Assembly: GCF_031877795.1 (NCBI RefSeq)
Contig: NC_133971.1
Span: forward strand, 96,762,154 to 96,826,153
Length of the DNA: 64,000 nt
Source: Strix aluco
Lineage: Eukaryota > Chordata > Aves > Strigiformes > Strigidae
Direction of reading: 5' to 3'
Shown in pieces: positions 10,701 to 25,700 of the stretch (position 1 is the first letter of the stretch; every line of letters starts with the position of its first letter). Below the pieces are notes generated by a model. The model worked only from the letters and a program-made list of their open reading frames with translations. It was not told where the DNA came from and did not search any database. A program made the translations under genes and the position numbers.

Positions 10701-13700
10701 ATACGAAAGGTTAGATTTACAGAAATGCAAAGCCAAAAGTATTTTAGAAAGGTCATTTGTTTTCTAACGTTCTACTTCTATTAGTAATGGTATGACAATT
10801 ATATTTTTATTAATAAAAAATATTTTTGCTTCTTGTTTAAACTATGATTTTATTGGTGTATTTCTTCACAGAAGATTTAAGTGATCTTCAAAAATCAGGT
10901 AAGTGATAAATTTTGAAAAACTTTAGTTTCACATGTTCATTTTGTGTTGCAAATCACTGAGGTCCAGTTAGGTTACAATATATAGTTTACATTATTTGGA
11001 TGTGTTTATAAGTGGGGATTTAATAGGGGCAGATACCATGTTAAGAGCAGCACAGCTTTCTGGTTCCAATAAATTAACTTGAATATAGTAAATCATAGAG
11101 TTGTTATTATCTTTGTAAAGTCCCACAAAGCTGGTCTCTAGTACCTCACATATACAAATACAGAAGGAATTGTCTTCTGTTTTCTTGTTTGTGGCTTCTT
11201 TGGACTCTTAAGTTTTAGTATGTTGCTGCTTTTTAGATGATTAAGGTGAAAAAGATGTAAGGTGTCTGGCTGTCACCCATGATATGTTGAATGGTATATT
11301 TCTTAAATTTATGTTGGAGTGAGCTGATGTGATTTGAGGCCTGATTGATGTCTGTTATAGAAACGTAGATCTGGAGTAGTGCTCCATAAGGGATTATCCC
11401 TGATATAGTGTTCCCAAAATCTCAGTTCACAAAGGTAATATAATTTCCCGGCTTAGACCCCAAAGATATGTTTCTTTTGCCAAGACTTAGTTTTAGTCAC
11501 TGAAGTGGTACTGTCATGAGATGTAACGTTACCCAAAGCGTACCGCTGACGTGTTGCTTACCCGTTCCTCTTGGCTCTACCATCCCTCAGTGAAGTACAA
11601 AATAAAAGAATTTTCACATACAGATGGTCATTCCTGCAAACATTCCCCGTCTTGCATGTCTGCATTTCATTTGGAGACGATGAACTGTTCTGGATGTTTC
11701 TGAAAATGCAGATGTGCAGTTTGTGAGATTCAAAATTATACTGGGGGCATCTATTATTTCTTAACTTATAGAACTAGCTATTCATATCCTATTAGGCTAT
11801 GTTTGCTGGAAGAGGATGAAGGAAACTGGGTAAACAACAGCAGAACACCCCAAAACCCCACCAAACCAAAAAGAGAACACTTTTTTTTGTCTTGAACTAG
11901 TAACGTATTAGGCAAAGCAGTACCGGTAGACTATGGCTGTATGGGACACGCAGTTCATGTTCTGACACTGGCAGCTGTGGCTGTAGTTACTGACGACCTG
12001 CTCTTTTCATCTGTTTCAAGCAGACCTACAAGAACAATCAAATCATAGACCTGTTGGTAAGTAGTTCTGTAGCTGTAAAGAACATATGTATTTCATATCT
12101 AGGAAATAGATTTTGCTGCTTCTGAATATTGCTTCTTCTGCCACTGCTAGGGAAATAACCGTACTGCATCAAATCACTGCAGGGAGGGAGACTTCTGTGT
12201 ATTTTTATAGTCCTTTATAATGCTTGCATGCCCTTTCAGTAAACTGTGGTGAGGGCACCAGTATTTTTAGTGACTCAGTGGAGCATCTACAACGTCTCAT
12301 CTGTTTCAGTTTACTGTTTCAGATTCCTCTGGCCACAGCCTTCGCCAGTGTGTTACTCCATTACTTTGAATACTTTGACAGTCAGGGATAGCGGTATTGC
12401 GATGATGTGATAAAAAGGATTGGTAGTCTGTCTGCTAAGGGTGTGCTGCCCCTGCAAGCTCAGTTCTTCCTGTGCACAGTCTGCGGATGCTTTGGGCCTG
12501 AGCTGAAGCTCACAAAGATAGATGGATGGCATATGTGTGCTATGAAGAATTGTTGCTGGGGCTTTTTAATCATGTTCTTAAATTTGCCTGGTAGACTTGG
12601 CTGTGGTCAGGCATGTTGTCTTGTTTTGCTGGCCTCTATCAAAATTCTACCACTCTTTCAGGTTCATCAGTGTGAGAGGGAGTGTAAGTGCTCCTCAGTC
12701 CTGAAAAGTGTTTTTCAGTAACAGTATGCTACTGTGCTCAGTCTCTGCTGTTCGAAATAGTTTACACTGTTCAAGACTTTGGAGGTCTTCCAGCTGCAAA
12801 AATGTTGAAAACCTCTTGTCTGAAGGAAGTGAAATGTTAGACATCGAGGCTACGAACAGAGATTCTCTTCTGGGTCTAGCAGTGTGGGGTTACTAACTCT
12901 GAAGCAGGTTTGGGGTGTTCACGTGACCTCATTTGCCATCAGAGCTGTGGCACAATAATTCCTGTTGGAGAGAAGTAACAAACCAGGGAGGAAATGCCTT
13001 GATTTGAGTAAATGCCTTTCTGTAATTTAGTGTGCAGTTTTGGGGTAAAAATCTGGCTAGTGGTCTCTAAAGTGTTTCTGTTAATGTGACTTTTTTCCGC
13101 TTTTGTTGCTGCTTTGTTTACCTATGACAGAATTACTTTGGGCTTTATTAAAATCAAAATGAACATATCTCAAACTATGAGAATATCAGTAGACTTCTCT
13201 CTGAATTTTGTAAATTTGTCATATCTTTGTATAATTGTTTTTAAGCAGAGCAATAGTAAAAAGAAACCTCAATGAACAGAAAAAAGACTTTACTTCTGAC
13301 CCATAAAAGTTTCCCCCTAAATGTACTGTGGTTTTTAGAGAGATGGGACATGGGAGATGGAGATGTGAAAGTGGTCTTTTGTGTGTGATGGAGTTTTGTT
13401 TGCTTTTTAAGAAGCATAAGAAAATTTGAGGGTTTTGGGGAAGTATACTGGCCATATCTTTGGCAACTTGGCATAAGAATTTTCATGTTTATTAAATTTC
13501 CTCTTGCATGGGGGAATTTCATAGTTGTCTGTACTTTCTGAAAAATGAAAGAAATGGGAGATGGTGTTAGTGACTCACTTCTTGACTGATTATCCAGTCT
13601 GAGATGCATCAGAGCTCAGGTATCTTGACTGTCAGACCCTGCTGAAACGGTTTTTTGGATGAGAAGAGAGTTGAGCTGTATTGTTGATGTAGGATGACTT

Positions 13701-16700
13701 TGAAAATCATGTAAAATATTGTGCCTGAAGTGAGATTGGATGCTATTTTCACTTTGGAAGAAATTAAATTTAAAGGTATCGAACTCATGAAATGTACGAA
13801 CATGATGGGTTTTTTTTCCTCTGTCTTTGCAGCAACAGACAAGGTGGCTCTGTTAATAGGAAATATGAGCTACTGGAATCACCCCCAACTCAAGGCTCCG
13901 ATGGTAGATGTCTATGAATTGACAAATTTGCTAAGACAGATGGATTTCAAAGTTGTTTCTTTGCTGGATCTTACTGAGTCCGAGATGCGAAATGCTGTGG
14001 ATGAATTTTTACTTCTCCTGGACAAAGGAGTATATGGTAAGAACATGTGATATCCCTTCTGAAGTAGGTAAGTTTTGTGATGTATCGAGGACACAAACAT
14101 CTGGTATATACCTCTGCCAGTGCACTATATGTGACAGCAAAACAAACTTCATGGTAAATAGCATGTATGTAGAATGGGAAAAGTAAGTTAAAAACACCCA
14201 GCAGCATATCCTATGACTTCGGTTAAAAAGTTATTGTTTCTTTATTCTTAGAGCAGATAAAATGTTTCAACTTTTTTCTTTAACTGCACCGAAAACTACA
14301 GTGCAGATTTTTGTTTGATAGTACTGATGTGTTTGCTAAAAGCTGCTGCATCTGTACAGCACATTTGAGAACACGCTCCACAGAAGATGCACATTTGTAC
14401 GAAGAAGTCATTAGTAGTAGTTTGTAGTAGCCTTTTAAGAGAGAGCAAGAATAGTCTGTTGTGTTGCCTGTATTGGTGCATGATGGAAACGAGCTAGTAG
14501 CGGAGTAGTTGAAAACTGTAACTGCAGTATACAAGACTACATGGAGTCTTGGGCAGCAATCTTTTTTTTTTTTCCTTAAACTCTTCAGACTTAAAAATAA
14601 CGCCCTACAAAAAATCCAGGGCTTTCACCTCAGTTGCAGCAACACTTTAATGACTGTACTGCAGTGTCTCAGTGATCAGAGGACAACTTAAGCAAAGTAT
14701 GCATACTAGAAGATGTGTGTTTAACACAGTTCTCTTTTTTATTTTCCTCTAAGTTTTTGTTATTTGAGTCACATATCCATTTATAAGATACCTGTAATAG
14801 AATATTAATAATAATTTTAAGCTTTCCTCCACATGCTGCACAGGAGGTGTCTTTTCCTGGGATAACAACTAACCAATGGGGTCTGGTTGGTATGCGTTGC
14901 TACTACTGATGTGCATTGATTCTTAGATGATTACTCATGTACCGGGATTCCTTGTCTTGCATAAACTTGATTTTGAGGGACGAAGCACAAGGCAGAACTG
15001 GTGGCTCTGCTAGCTGGAGGGGGGAGAGCATGGTGGAAATGATGCACAGAGCAAAAACCTTCATGTCTTGCATGGAAAAGGCCTAGAATGACCTGGCTTG
15101 GCATGTAAGACAAGTTATTCTGTGGGCTTTGAGGAGTTTGCTGCTGACTGCCACTATTTTTGTCATTTTTCTAAAAGCTAAGATTGCATAAACAACTCCA
15201 GAAATTATTTAGGACAGAGACCAAAAAGTTCTGCCTGTTGTCCTATTTAAATTGCAGAATTTCTATAGTGATGCCCACCTGAGAAAACATTGATTCTCTT
15301 TTGGAACACAAGGTCAGATTATTTCTTAGCATGACTTTTTCTAATGGTGTGTTACCTGATGCTCTGTCTGTGCAGAACTGGCTGATCTGACATTTGGGCA
15401 TTTATGTCAGAGCCAAAACTTGCATGACATGAAGACTAATTATGGCAGTAAAGTTTAGCAGAGTTCTGATAGCAGTTTTCTTTTTTTGTTCCCTGGGAAA
15501 TAGACATGCTTATGCATTTGAGTGAGCTTTTATATTCTTGCACCTTCACAATTTTTTTCTGTAATTGTTGACACGAATTTAGAAAGTAAAGTACTCAGAG
15601 GCTTTAATGAGATTCTCACCAGCACCATATGAAAGCTCTTAGAAAGCATATTTTTGCAGTTGTATTTTCTGAAAGGTAAGCAGAGCATTCTTTCAGTAGT
15701 GTTTGGCAATAACTACTTCAGTTTAAATGGTGTTCTTTCTGGATAGTGGCTATTAATGGCTTAAAGCATGTAAAAGATGCTGTCAGTACACAAATAGATA
15801 ATGATTTGTTGCATTTTTACTGGGCGTAGCTCCAAATAGAAGAGGCAGAGTGGCTACTTCTGTTTAGTCCTTGTTACACACATCCGTGATGCTTAATACG
15901 ACATTGTGTAATTCTTGCTCGCTGCCAGGAAAGTGGCATTCAGATACTGTTCCTTAAGAGCAAAAAACTGATGATGATGGTCTCCTCTAATATCTTAGTT
16001 CATGTTGTTCTAAATGTGGGGTGCCGTTAACACTGTATTCCACAAAGGGTAAAAGCATAGACCCATATGTTTTAAAGGCTAAAAGTAGTTAGGCTGTTTT
16101 CTTTTTAAAAAAAAGAGAGAGAGAGAGAAGGCAAGAGAGAGAGGCAGATATCACTTAAATGCTGACGTCTGTGAGGAACTTGAGCCTACTTAAAATTGTT
16201 GTGTCAAAGTGTCTAATGAGGCTCTCCAAACATGTTTACTCTGCTTACGCTGGGAAGGCAGAGATTTATTTCTGATCTTTAGCTCAACCTATTAACTGTT
16301 GCAGGTACACATCAAATAAGCATAGCACAGTCAACTGCCAAAGATATAAAAGAAATGTAGTGGGCATTTCTGAGATTTCTATTCATTGAGGAAATACTCT
16401 GATAAACTGTGCTTTACATTAGAGGCTTGTTTCCTTTAGTCCAGTTACTTATCTAACATACACTCAGATATATATAGATAGATGTATATATATAAAATCT
16501 CAAATATAGCCTTGATTTAGGTCCAGATCCAAACTCTGGAAATCAAATTTACGAATTTCCTTTTAACTTAGGTCCTGACATGGAGTCATGCACTTGGCAT
16601 TTAATTTTTATCTCTCTTGAAACTACCTGGTCTCAGGTAACCATTGGCATCTTATAAATACCCAAATAGTACCTTTACTTGTTTAGGTTTTTAATCATAC

Positions 16701-19700
16701 CCTTTAAATTCGGTGCCCTTTAGAGATCTAACTTCTAATTTAATAAAGTTGTTGCCATTTTCCAAGACTCTGGCAGATGAATTACCATCAGGCTCTGTTT
16801 AAGTGAAACCTTGCATCCTGGAGTTTACCTTGTATGCACTTGCTGGCTGCTTATCTAGACTGTGCGTGTTTCCCATAAAAAGAAATTAAGCACTGTTGAT
16901 TGAATGGAGCAGTTTGCAAGGTCTTGGCATAGTTGTTAATGACTTGAGAGCTTACAAGTAAAATAGAAGGCTTGATTTGAAGGGCTATAGTTACATCTTG
17001 GTATTCCTTTACAAAAAGTGCAGGGCTGTGCGAGGGAAGTATTTTCATTTGTTGTAGCTATCTGTACTGAAAAGGTAAAAACATCTAGCATACCTACCTA
17101 CACAAGCTGATTTCAGTGTAGAGCATTTTAGTATGTTAGGGTAAGGCTTACTTTGTCTTTTCTGAAAATTCAAGTTTTGTAGTGACACAAATTTCACAGC
17201 TACTTTTTAGTAAGAATATGACAGAAGAACATATCTCCAGTTGGCATAAATTGTCATATTTCTGTTCACTTTTATTCAGCTGCAGCGCTATAGAGACTAA
17301 TTGAAGATGTGACCCATAGACTACTTTGTATAGATAAATAAAAATTATTTTTAAAAGATGGAACTTGCCATAGATAAGGAAAACCAGTGCTGGGAACAGA
17401 CAATAGGAAAACTCCATTTAATCATACAAACTTCTGGTAACTGCATTTTATGGCAGTGGAGGTTATTAATGCCAAGATCATCCACTCTTACTGCAAATTG
17501 GTATGACTCCAGTATTTGATGTTTTTTATTCATATAAGTAAAATCTAAGCCCTAGGTTGCAGTTCATTTTTCAGGATTAAGAAAAGCTTTTTTTAATTCC
17601 ATTATATGTGTTCTTTATACAAAACTATTGCGTGCTTTATTGAAGATTTTAAATCTTAAAATAATGTAGACACTTGTGTCTACACATGAGGGAGATGATT
17701 GTAGGATAATCTTTTGTGTCTAGGTAAGCATGCAAAGAATTTGTTTGCGTAGTAGACCCACAAGAGATGTGAGCCTGTAACTGTAAAGAGATGTAGATGC
17801 AATCAACTACAAAGGATTTGTTGGTACTTTGGTAATGGGAATGTGCTCTGGTGTCGTACCAAACATGATCACGGAATAATCTTTTTTTTTTTTTCCCCCT
17901 CTGTTAAAATATTTATTATCCTTCCCTACAAAAATGACAACATCAAATGGAGAAACTGACTGTACAGAAGAAACAGCAAAACTAAAAGCTTGCAAAATGC
18001 TCTCATAGTGCAAGCAAGGTTTTTCTCTATTTTTTTCTTTAGTTAAAGTACTTTTAAAATTGCCAATGATTAATGATAAGTAAAAAAAAAAAACAAAAAT
18101 TGAAGGAGAATAATTTCAAGGATGACAGAATCTCATTTAAAAAAAAAATCCATCCAAACTGTTCAGCGTTATTTTTTTCTATCTCTAAAATCTGCAGTGA
18201 CTCACTGCTACTCAAAGCTTTGTAATTGCACATGTGGAGAAGATGTTTTACAGCTGGCACATTTCCTTGCTCGTGTCTGTGAGTGTTATATCATACATAA
18301 CAGATTATTTCTGTTAGAGGTCTTAACTCAAAGCATTTTAAGAGTATTTAACTTTGTGTGTTTGATGCAAATATCTAATTGATTCTATTGCATGGGTGAT
18401 TTTTTTATTGTTGTGCCTGTGTGGTGGGAAGTTGACGTTAATGTGGTTCCCCCTAGCTACCCTTCCTTCCTGTATTAACAGAGGCATATTGATATTAAAA
18501 AACCTGCTTGGAGTAGCTTGAATGATCTTAATCTCCCACAGACATGTAGAGTGGACATAGCACATGAGGGTTTTGACCATGCTAAAATTTGTAGAAATGT
18601 TCCACTGTGCTCTTGAACTGTGTTTTCAGTCACATGTGTTTTGAACTCTCAGGTTTGTTGTACTACGCTGGCCATGGCTACGAAAACTATGGAAACAGTT
18701 TCATGGTTCCTATTGATGCTCCAAATCCCTACCGGTCTGCAAACTGTCTGTGTGTGCAGAACATCCTCAAACTAATGCAGGAAAAAGAGACAGGACTTAA
18801 TGTATTCCTACTGGATATGTGTCGGAAAAGGTATAATCTCATAATTCATGAACAGTGAGAACTGACATTAGATGGTAGAGGGATGTTTTTGCTTCACGAT
18901 AGAGGGAGAGGGTATAATGAGTGTAGTTTTGGGAATCAACTGTGAAGTTCAGCTTATTCACTACAGCAACAGATTAAAACTGAGCCTATTTTAAAAATGA
19001 ACAAATAGAACTCAACAGCCACTTTGAGAGAATAGCAAGGGATCTTGAGGAAAGCCAGACTTCATGCTGAGGAGAAATCTTTAGTCTAGGCTGAGAATTC
19101 ACTGTACTTGAAAGTTTGTGGTTCTGAGAATTCACAGCCTGCACCCGAGTGCTTTTAAAGTCAGTAAGATTCATTCATAGACTTACTTTGCCTTCGGCCT
19201 TGGATGGAAATGTGAAGCTGGTGATCAGACTTTCTGTTTCCATGGGTAGATATTTGCCTCTTGATTTCAATGACCTTTTTTTTTTTTTTTTTGGTGGTTG
19301 TTTAAAAGTTATAAAACATCAGTCTTACTAGATAAAAGTGAAATTATGCATCTTAAAGAAGAAAAATTACCCTTTCCCCTTGCATCATTAACCATCTTCA
19401 TCATTACGGGGGGGAAGCAGAATCCATATGATCAAAGACATGTTAATTTGACTGAAGGGCTCATTTTAGAACCCTTCAGAGGCATGGATTTTGTGGACTG
19501 CTTTTATGCTGAGGGTGTTGTATCTTTATTTAGAGCTTAAAAATCAACTGGTATATCGGATTTTTCTAAACAAAGTACTGTTTTATTTCCATGTTAAGAC
19601 ACTACTATGCCCGACTGAACTTGCACTTGAAATCAGCTCTTCAGTCAGCACTTCTGAAAATTGGTCTCTGAGGAATGTTTCATAATAGAAAATTGCTAGT

Positions 19701-22700
19701 GCTTTAGTGTTTGTAGAGCCTCTGAACTTCACTGTTAATGAAATGCCAGTGACCCAATTCAGCTTCACAATCTGCTGTCCAAATAGAAAATACGGCTACA
19801 TAAGCCTCATGTTAACTATGCAGACACCATGTTTTGGAAGAAAAAACCAAAACCCATATCATTTTTGTTATAATCTAAAATGGCTAGTTATCAGAAATTA
19901 TTTTTGAAGCGATTGTAGCCAGGCTCTATATTGGTTAATATAGCATCCCCTCATCTGGGTAATGCATGATACCTGACTGTGTCTTTACAGTGTCCTCATG
20001 AAGACTGTTGGTGATGCTGATTTTTGTCTTTTAGCAGTCAGGGTTCATTCCAGAATTGTACAAGAGAAAAAAGTTACTGTTTCTGAACTATTCTGTTTTG
20101 ATGTTTTGAACAGCTGTAAAGTTTGTTACAGTTATTAGTCCTCAAGTTATTGTTGAACTTTTTTGTGTTTCCATTTATTGCAGAAATGAATATGATGACA
20201 CAATTCTTATCTTGGATGCTCTGAAGGTTACAGCCAACATTGTTTTTGGATATGCAACGTAAGGAAATTTTTCACCTGCTGTGCCACAGAGGTTTTGAAG
20301 CCAGAAGTGACCACTGAGACTGTATAGCTAACCTTTTACAGAAAAATACTACCTGTGGTGTTAAAGGACCAGCAGTTTATATCCATATCTGTGTCCTCAA
20401 ACTATCTTTTCTACTTTGCTATTTGAATCATTCCACAGTCTAATTGACTGTGGTTGTGCATATGTGATGAATCCCAGTATTTAATGTTCGCAGTCAGGTA
20501 CAGGGTAACGGCAGTGAGGGGACTGCATTCAGCAAACCAGAAACTGCTGGACAGTGTTCCTGATCTCTTTCCAGTGGTTACTTGTAGGAGTGCTCTACTC
20601 ATCTAAGTATTATTTTAGAGATGAAAAAAAAAAGATGAAAAAAGCAGATTTTACCCTCGGACCCATAATGTTCTGTTTCTTTGTGCTGATGGGGAAAGGA
20701 GAGTTATGTCCTGTGTTCCTAAATAATTACTGCACTGTGAGCTTGTACAGAAGGTCACGTGCTGTGGAGCAGTTGATGAACTATAACTTATGTGCTGCAC
20801 TCTCTTCAGTCATGTGTCTCCTCTGGTAATGCAAGTTAAATTTCTAGAAAAAAAAATGTTAGAAATATAAATGAATGAATTATTGGAGGAGTAACATATA
20901 GATTGGCCCCTGTGTTTCTTATTCTAGGTGTAAAGAATAAAGTTACCACTGCAATTGAAACTGTTTGAAGAGGTTACTTAAGCAGAAAGCTAAATAACCT
21001 CTCTCTGTCAGTTTTCAAGTCAAGTGCAAAAGCTGTTGAAGTAGTCAAGAGCTTTAATGACACCTTCTATGAGAAATTTAAGCTCCTCATATAAACAGTT
21101 TGACATGAGCCCTGGTCTGTGGCTTGATTGTAAGTGAAATCTTGCCGGGATGAGTTGCTTGCAAACGAACATGAAGAGCAGCTTGGCTTTAGACACAACC
21201 TGGTTTTCAAATTGTAGGGTTTCTTTCCCCCATACCAGCATAACTTTACTCCTTTTGTCCTCATGTGGATCTTAATCATGCAGATGTTTCAGTGTTTTTT
21301 CCTTGTCTGATATTGGTGATCTCATAGGTGCCAAGGAGCAGAAGCTTTTGAGATTCAGCAGTCGGGATTGGCCAATGGAATCTTCATGAAGTTCTTGAAG
21401 GACCGTTTGTTAGAAGACAAGAAGATTACTGTTCTGCTTGATGAGGTTGCAGAAGGTGAACTCCAGCTTACTGCACTAGCAGTCTTCTCAGCCTGCATTG
21501 CTAAAAACTTCTTTGCTTGAACATTGTTCTTATGGTGAATGTGTTACACAACTTTAAGCTCTTTCTTGTTGCATTTTGTTAAAATAGCAGCTTTCATCAA
21601 GAGGCAGGTGCTACTGGGCAGCACATTAACAAAGGACATGATATTCTAAAGGAATTTGAGCTTCTTTAATAATGATCAATTTAATACTTTCCTTTTTAGT
21701 GAACCTTATTCATTCTGTGTGTTTCTGCATGGAGCTTTGAGTTGTCGATCCACAAAAATTACTCTTGTGTCAGCTGCTAGTGGTAGTCCAGTCATTCCCA
21801 CGTCCATTTAAACAATTAACTGAGTCCTACCTACCTCAGAGTGCTATAGTGATGATAATTATTTGCTCTCTATCAAAGGGTGTAAGTGCCTTATAAAGGG
21901 CAATCCACTGTTGCAATATGCCTGATTTAGTAATTGTCTTTTATAATTCATGGGAGAAGTGCTAAAGTGAAAATTGTTGAGGGAAAATGTATTGCTTCTG
22001 TGCAAGCGTTTGCTCAAAATACAGAATAGATACAGCCATTAACAAAGAGCTGTCTGTGTAAGACTGTTATTGATAGGTAAAATAAGTAATCAGCCAAGTT
22101 CTGCTGTGGTTTCCAGTGTACTTGGTGCAACTACAGGTCTCAGAATTTTGCCCAGTCTGTTTTTTGACAGGGATCCAAAAAGCAGAAAAAAAATCCAAGA
22201 GGATCCTAAATGCACAGTAAAGTTCTGCTGCCAACAAGATTCTCTGCAGGCCTCTGGCGTGCTGTTTTAGCCTTAAGTGAATGAATAGCTGAGCAATGAA
22301 TACTTCTAAAACTACAAGTTTTTATGGGTATGCTGACACTGACATAACCATGGCAACCGCACAGCATTGCAGTGATGTACTTAATTTAGTTAGAATTTCA
22401 GCAGCATTGATTTTGAAAGAAACTCTATGCATCTTATTTTTAGATATGGGCAAGTGTCACCTTACCAAAGGCAAGCAAGCTCTGGAGATCCGCAGCAGTT
22501 TGTCTGAGAAAAGGGCATTAACTGATCCCGTTCAACAAACCGTATCTTCTGCAGAGTCTCTGGCACGGAACCTGCAGTGGGCCAAAGCTCACGGTACAGT
22601 ACAGACTACTTTTAGATGATCCTACCGGCGCGATGGCAAAAATCAGAGGATGTACTTCCTTAATAATATCTAGTCTGTGAGTTGTGATATTGAATGGAAA

Positions 22701-25700
22701 TGGAAGAAATTCAAATTCATGTCTGCGTTTTCATTAGTATGTTCAGATCTTGGAAATTTTAGTGTTGGAGTTTACGTGAGATTGTAATGAACAAGGTGAT
22801 GTGCAGAACTCAGGATGAGTAAGTATGTTTAAGACCACTCAGACACTGTAGGGGGAGGCTTATATGATGTCTGTCTTCTGCGAAAATCTCCCAGTAGTCT
22901 GTGTCTAACAATGACACTTCTAAGACATCATTAATGTCAGTCTAAAGTCATCACCTGAGGTGGCCAGGTGAACTGTATGGTAGAAGCGCATGATGAAAAG
23001 GAGTTTTCAATGTATGCAGCTGAGAAAACTAAAATAAGGGTGAGGTCACTGCCAGGCTTTCTAGACTTATTTTAAGAAGGGCAGTGGTGTTTAAGACCTT
23101 TTTATCTTTTTCACCTAAACGTGTTGGAGTACATCTTAAAATTTCTTTGTCAGATTGGGCAGAGAGTCAGGGGTGGCATTTTTAAGACAACTAGTCATGT
23201 AGGCAGACTCTTTTCACAGGTGTAGATTTTTATTTGTGGAATCAAGCCCTTAATTCTTGTTTGTTAAATGATTGAAATGCAAAACAAAAATTATAAAGAC
23301 ATAATGTTATTTTATGGTTTATTTGTTTTAAGCCATGCATAGAAGAGAATGTGTTTGGAATTTGGGAAGAGAATAACCTTTATATTTGTATAAAGGTATG
23401 TCTATGATAAATGTTAAATAATCCACTTCCAGTGGGAGTAGAAAAATCAATACAAAGTGTACAGGCACAGATTGATGTCACTGACCCTTGAGCACTTTCA
23501 GATATATTCCTATGGACTGAGAAAGAACCAAAATATACAGAAGAAAAAAGCTATGTGCTGGGCTTTGTGAATGTGAAAGGAAAACAATGAACCTGAAACT
23601 TGTTCTGCTGTCTCATTCAAAGGTTCTTATAATGCTACAGCTGTGTGTCTATATTGGATATAGACCATATTAAACTCACTGGTTTGATTACAGATATGTA
23701 AACAGATTCTTGGGTTAGGAAGCTATATCCTGGTTACAATAAATGTTGCCTTGCTGGTTGCACACAGTGGAACAAAACCTGTGAAGCAGAGGTTGAGTCA
23801 GCTCTCTTGTCAGTGTCTGCCAGTTACGTGTGATACTAGTAGTATTGCTGCCTGGTTAGCTTCTGACCTGGTTTGCTTCACTGTAAATCTGTACGTGATA
23901 GATAGGAGGAGGGTAGGAGGAAGAGGTCTGTACCTTTTAAAACTTCCGGATTTAAAAACAAGATTTAAAAAAAATAGAAAATACATATGCTAAGTTTTAT
24001 TTGGAATGTAATGATGTATTATTTATTTGCAGAGCTTCCAGAAAGTATGTATCTTGAATTCAAATGTGGTGTTCAGATTCAGTTGGGGTTTGCAGCTGAG
24101 TTTTCCAACGTCATGATAATCTACACGCGAATAGTAAAGAAGCCACCTGAAATAGTAGTTTGCAGAGCCTACGTTACAGACTTCGCACTCGTAAGTGCTT
24201 CCTGTTGGTGTCTTGGTGATTCCCCTCCACTGAAGTTGAAAATTGTCTGTTCTGTCCATGTCAGACTGCATCTTTTGTAATAAAATGGCTCTAATCTGTT
24301 GAAATCAGGTGCTCAATTTTTTTTAATGCATTTTTTTAATATGTATTAAAAACCATTAAAATTAATCTCAGGTCATCTTTTTCAAAGTCTCCTTTGTTTT
24401 TCATTGTCTAATATCAAGTATTTGTTATATTTAATTAAAGAAGTTAAATGTCAGTAGGTCCTATGTGAGCTGAGGACACCTCAGCTCATACAGGACATCC
24501 ACCTTGCAGGACAAGGTTTCTTTAGGCTTTAGTTGTACAGTTCTTTGCACCTGGGTGATCCTGTCCAGTTTCATTGATGTTACTTGGCTGATCACAGTAA
24601 AGTGAAGGATAAGAGTAAAACAGAAAGCCCCTTGGGGCAAAAAAACTTCTTTTTTGATGTCTATGAAAGAGGACATGGGGCAGAAAACCTTTGTAGACAG
24701 AACAAACAGGACACTTCTGATGCTTCATGAATAAAATATTTGCGTTAATGTGCATAATAAATAGATGTATTTTTAGCCCACAGAATTAGTGTTATAGTGC
24801 TGTACTTCATAGTAGAAGTTAGGTTAAAAAAAAGCAACCCTGAAGCAAGCAGAGCAAGTTTGACAGGAACTGTCAGCAAAAGAGGGTAACCTGTTCAAAT
24901 GTAACCCCTTCTGCCTGTGATTAACAGTGGTTTCAGCAGCTTTTGCAAGTAGTCCAAGGTTGGTGTTTTCTTTCCTTTTAAGAAGAAAATGCTAACTTTA
25001 TAAAAAGAAATACTGCTAACTATTTTATGATCTACAAATTCTGTACCTTCGATTAAGTTCTCATTTCTTTCTTGCAACAGGACCTGGATGTGGATCCTAA
25101 AGAGGCCAATAAAGGAACTCCTGAGGAAACCGGAAGCTATTTAGTATCAAAGGACCTTCCCAAACACTGCCTCTACACCAGGCTCAGCTCACTGCAAAAA
25201 CTAAGGGTTAATATATATTATTCCTCACAAGTTTGTTCGGATAATTTAAATTAATCAGGTTGCTTTGCAGTTCTGTTGAGGTAGCTGTGTATTGTCTGCA
25301 TAATAAGTAACACGTTCTTTGGAGGGAAAAAATGGCTAATAGCACAATTTAGTGACTTTAGGTTTTTAGCTGAAAAATAAAAGCCAGGAAATCAATGCAT
25401 ATGCAATCCTGATACCGTCATGCAAGGCACTTTGTATTTTCTAAGCCACTACTGAACTTTAACAAGATGATTATTTTTGTGAAGGTCATTTATTGCATGC
25501 TGTGGTGATGTTCCTATGCTCTAGTACAAGAAGAATTGACCTGAAGCACAGCTGCATGTTGCAAAGTCATTAGCAGGAGATGAAAATGTGGTGTATCATC
25601 TCCTTCCATTCCGACCTGTGCTCTCAGGCATGCAGTTTTTGAAAGGTTCTCACGTCACCATACTGTGGCTCTGTTCAGTCCATCTCAGTCTTTGTGTCAT

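Larger units (their letters stand above)
14037..18652 (+). other. MALT1 intron 10, the longest in the window
   Basis: 4.6 kb of AT-rich sequence. Contains a GA-rich simple repeat (16115-16143), a TA/GATA-rich simple repeat (16468-16497) and several A- or T-runs. No gene, RNA or dated repeat family recognised. Confidence 0.75.
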
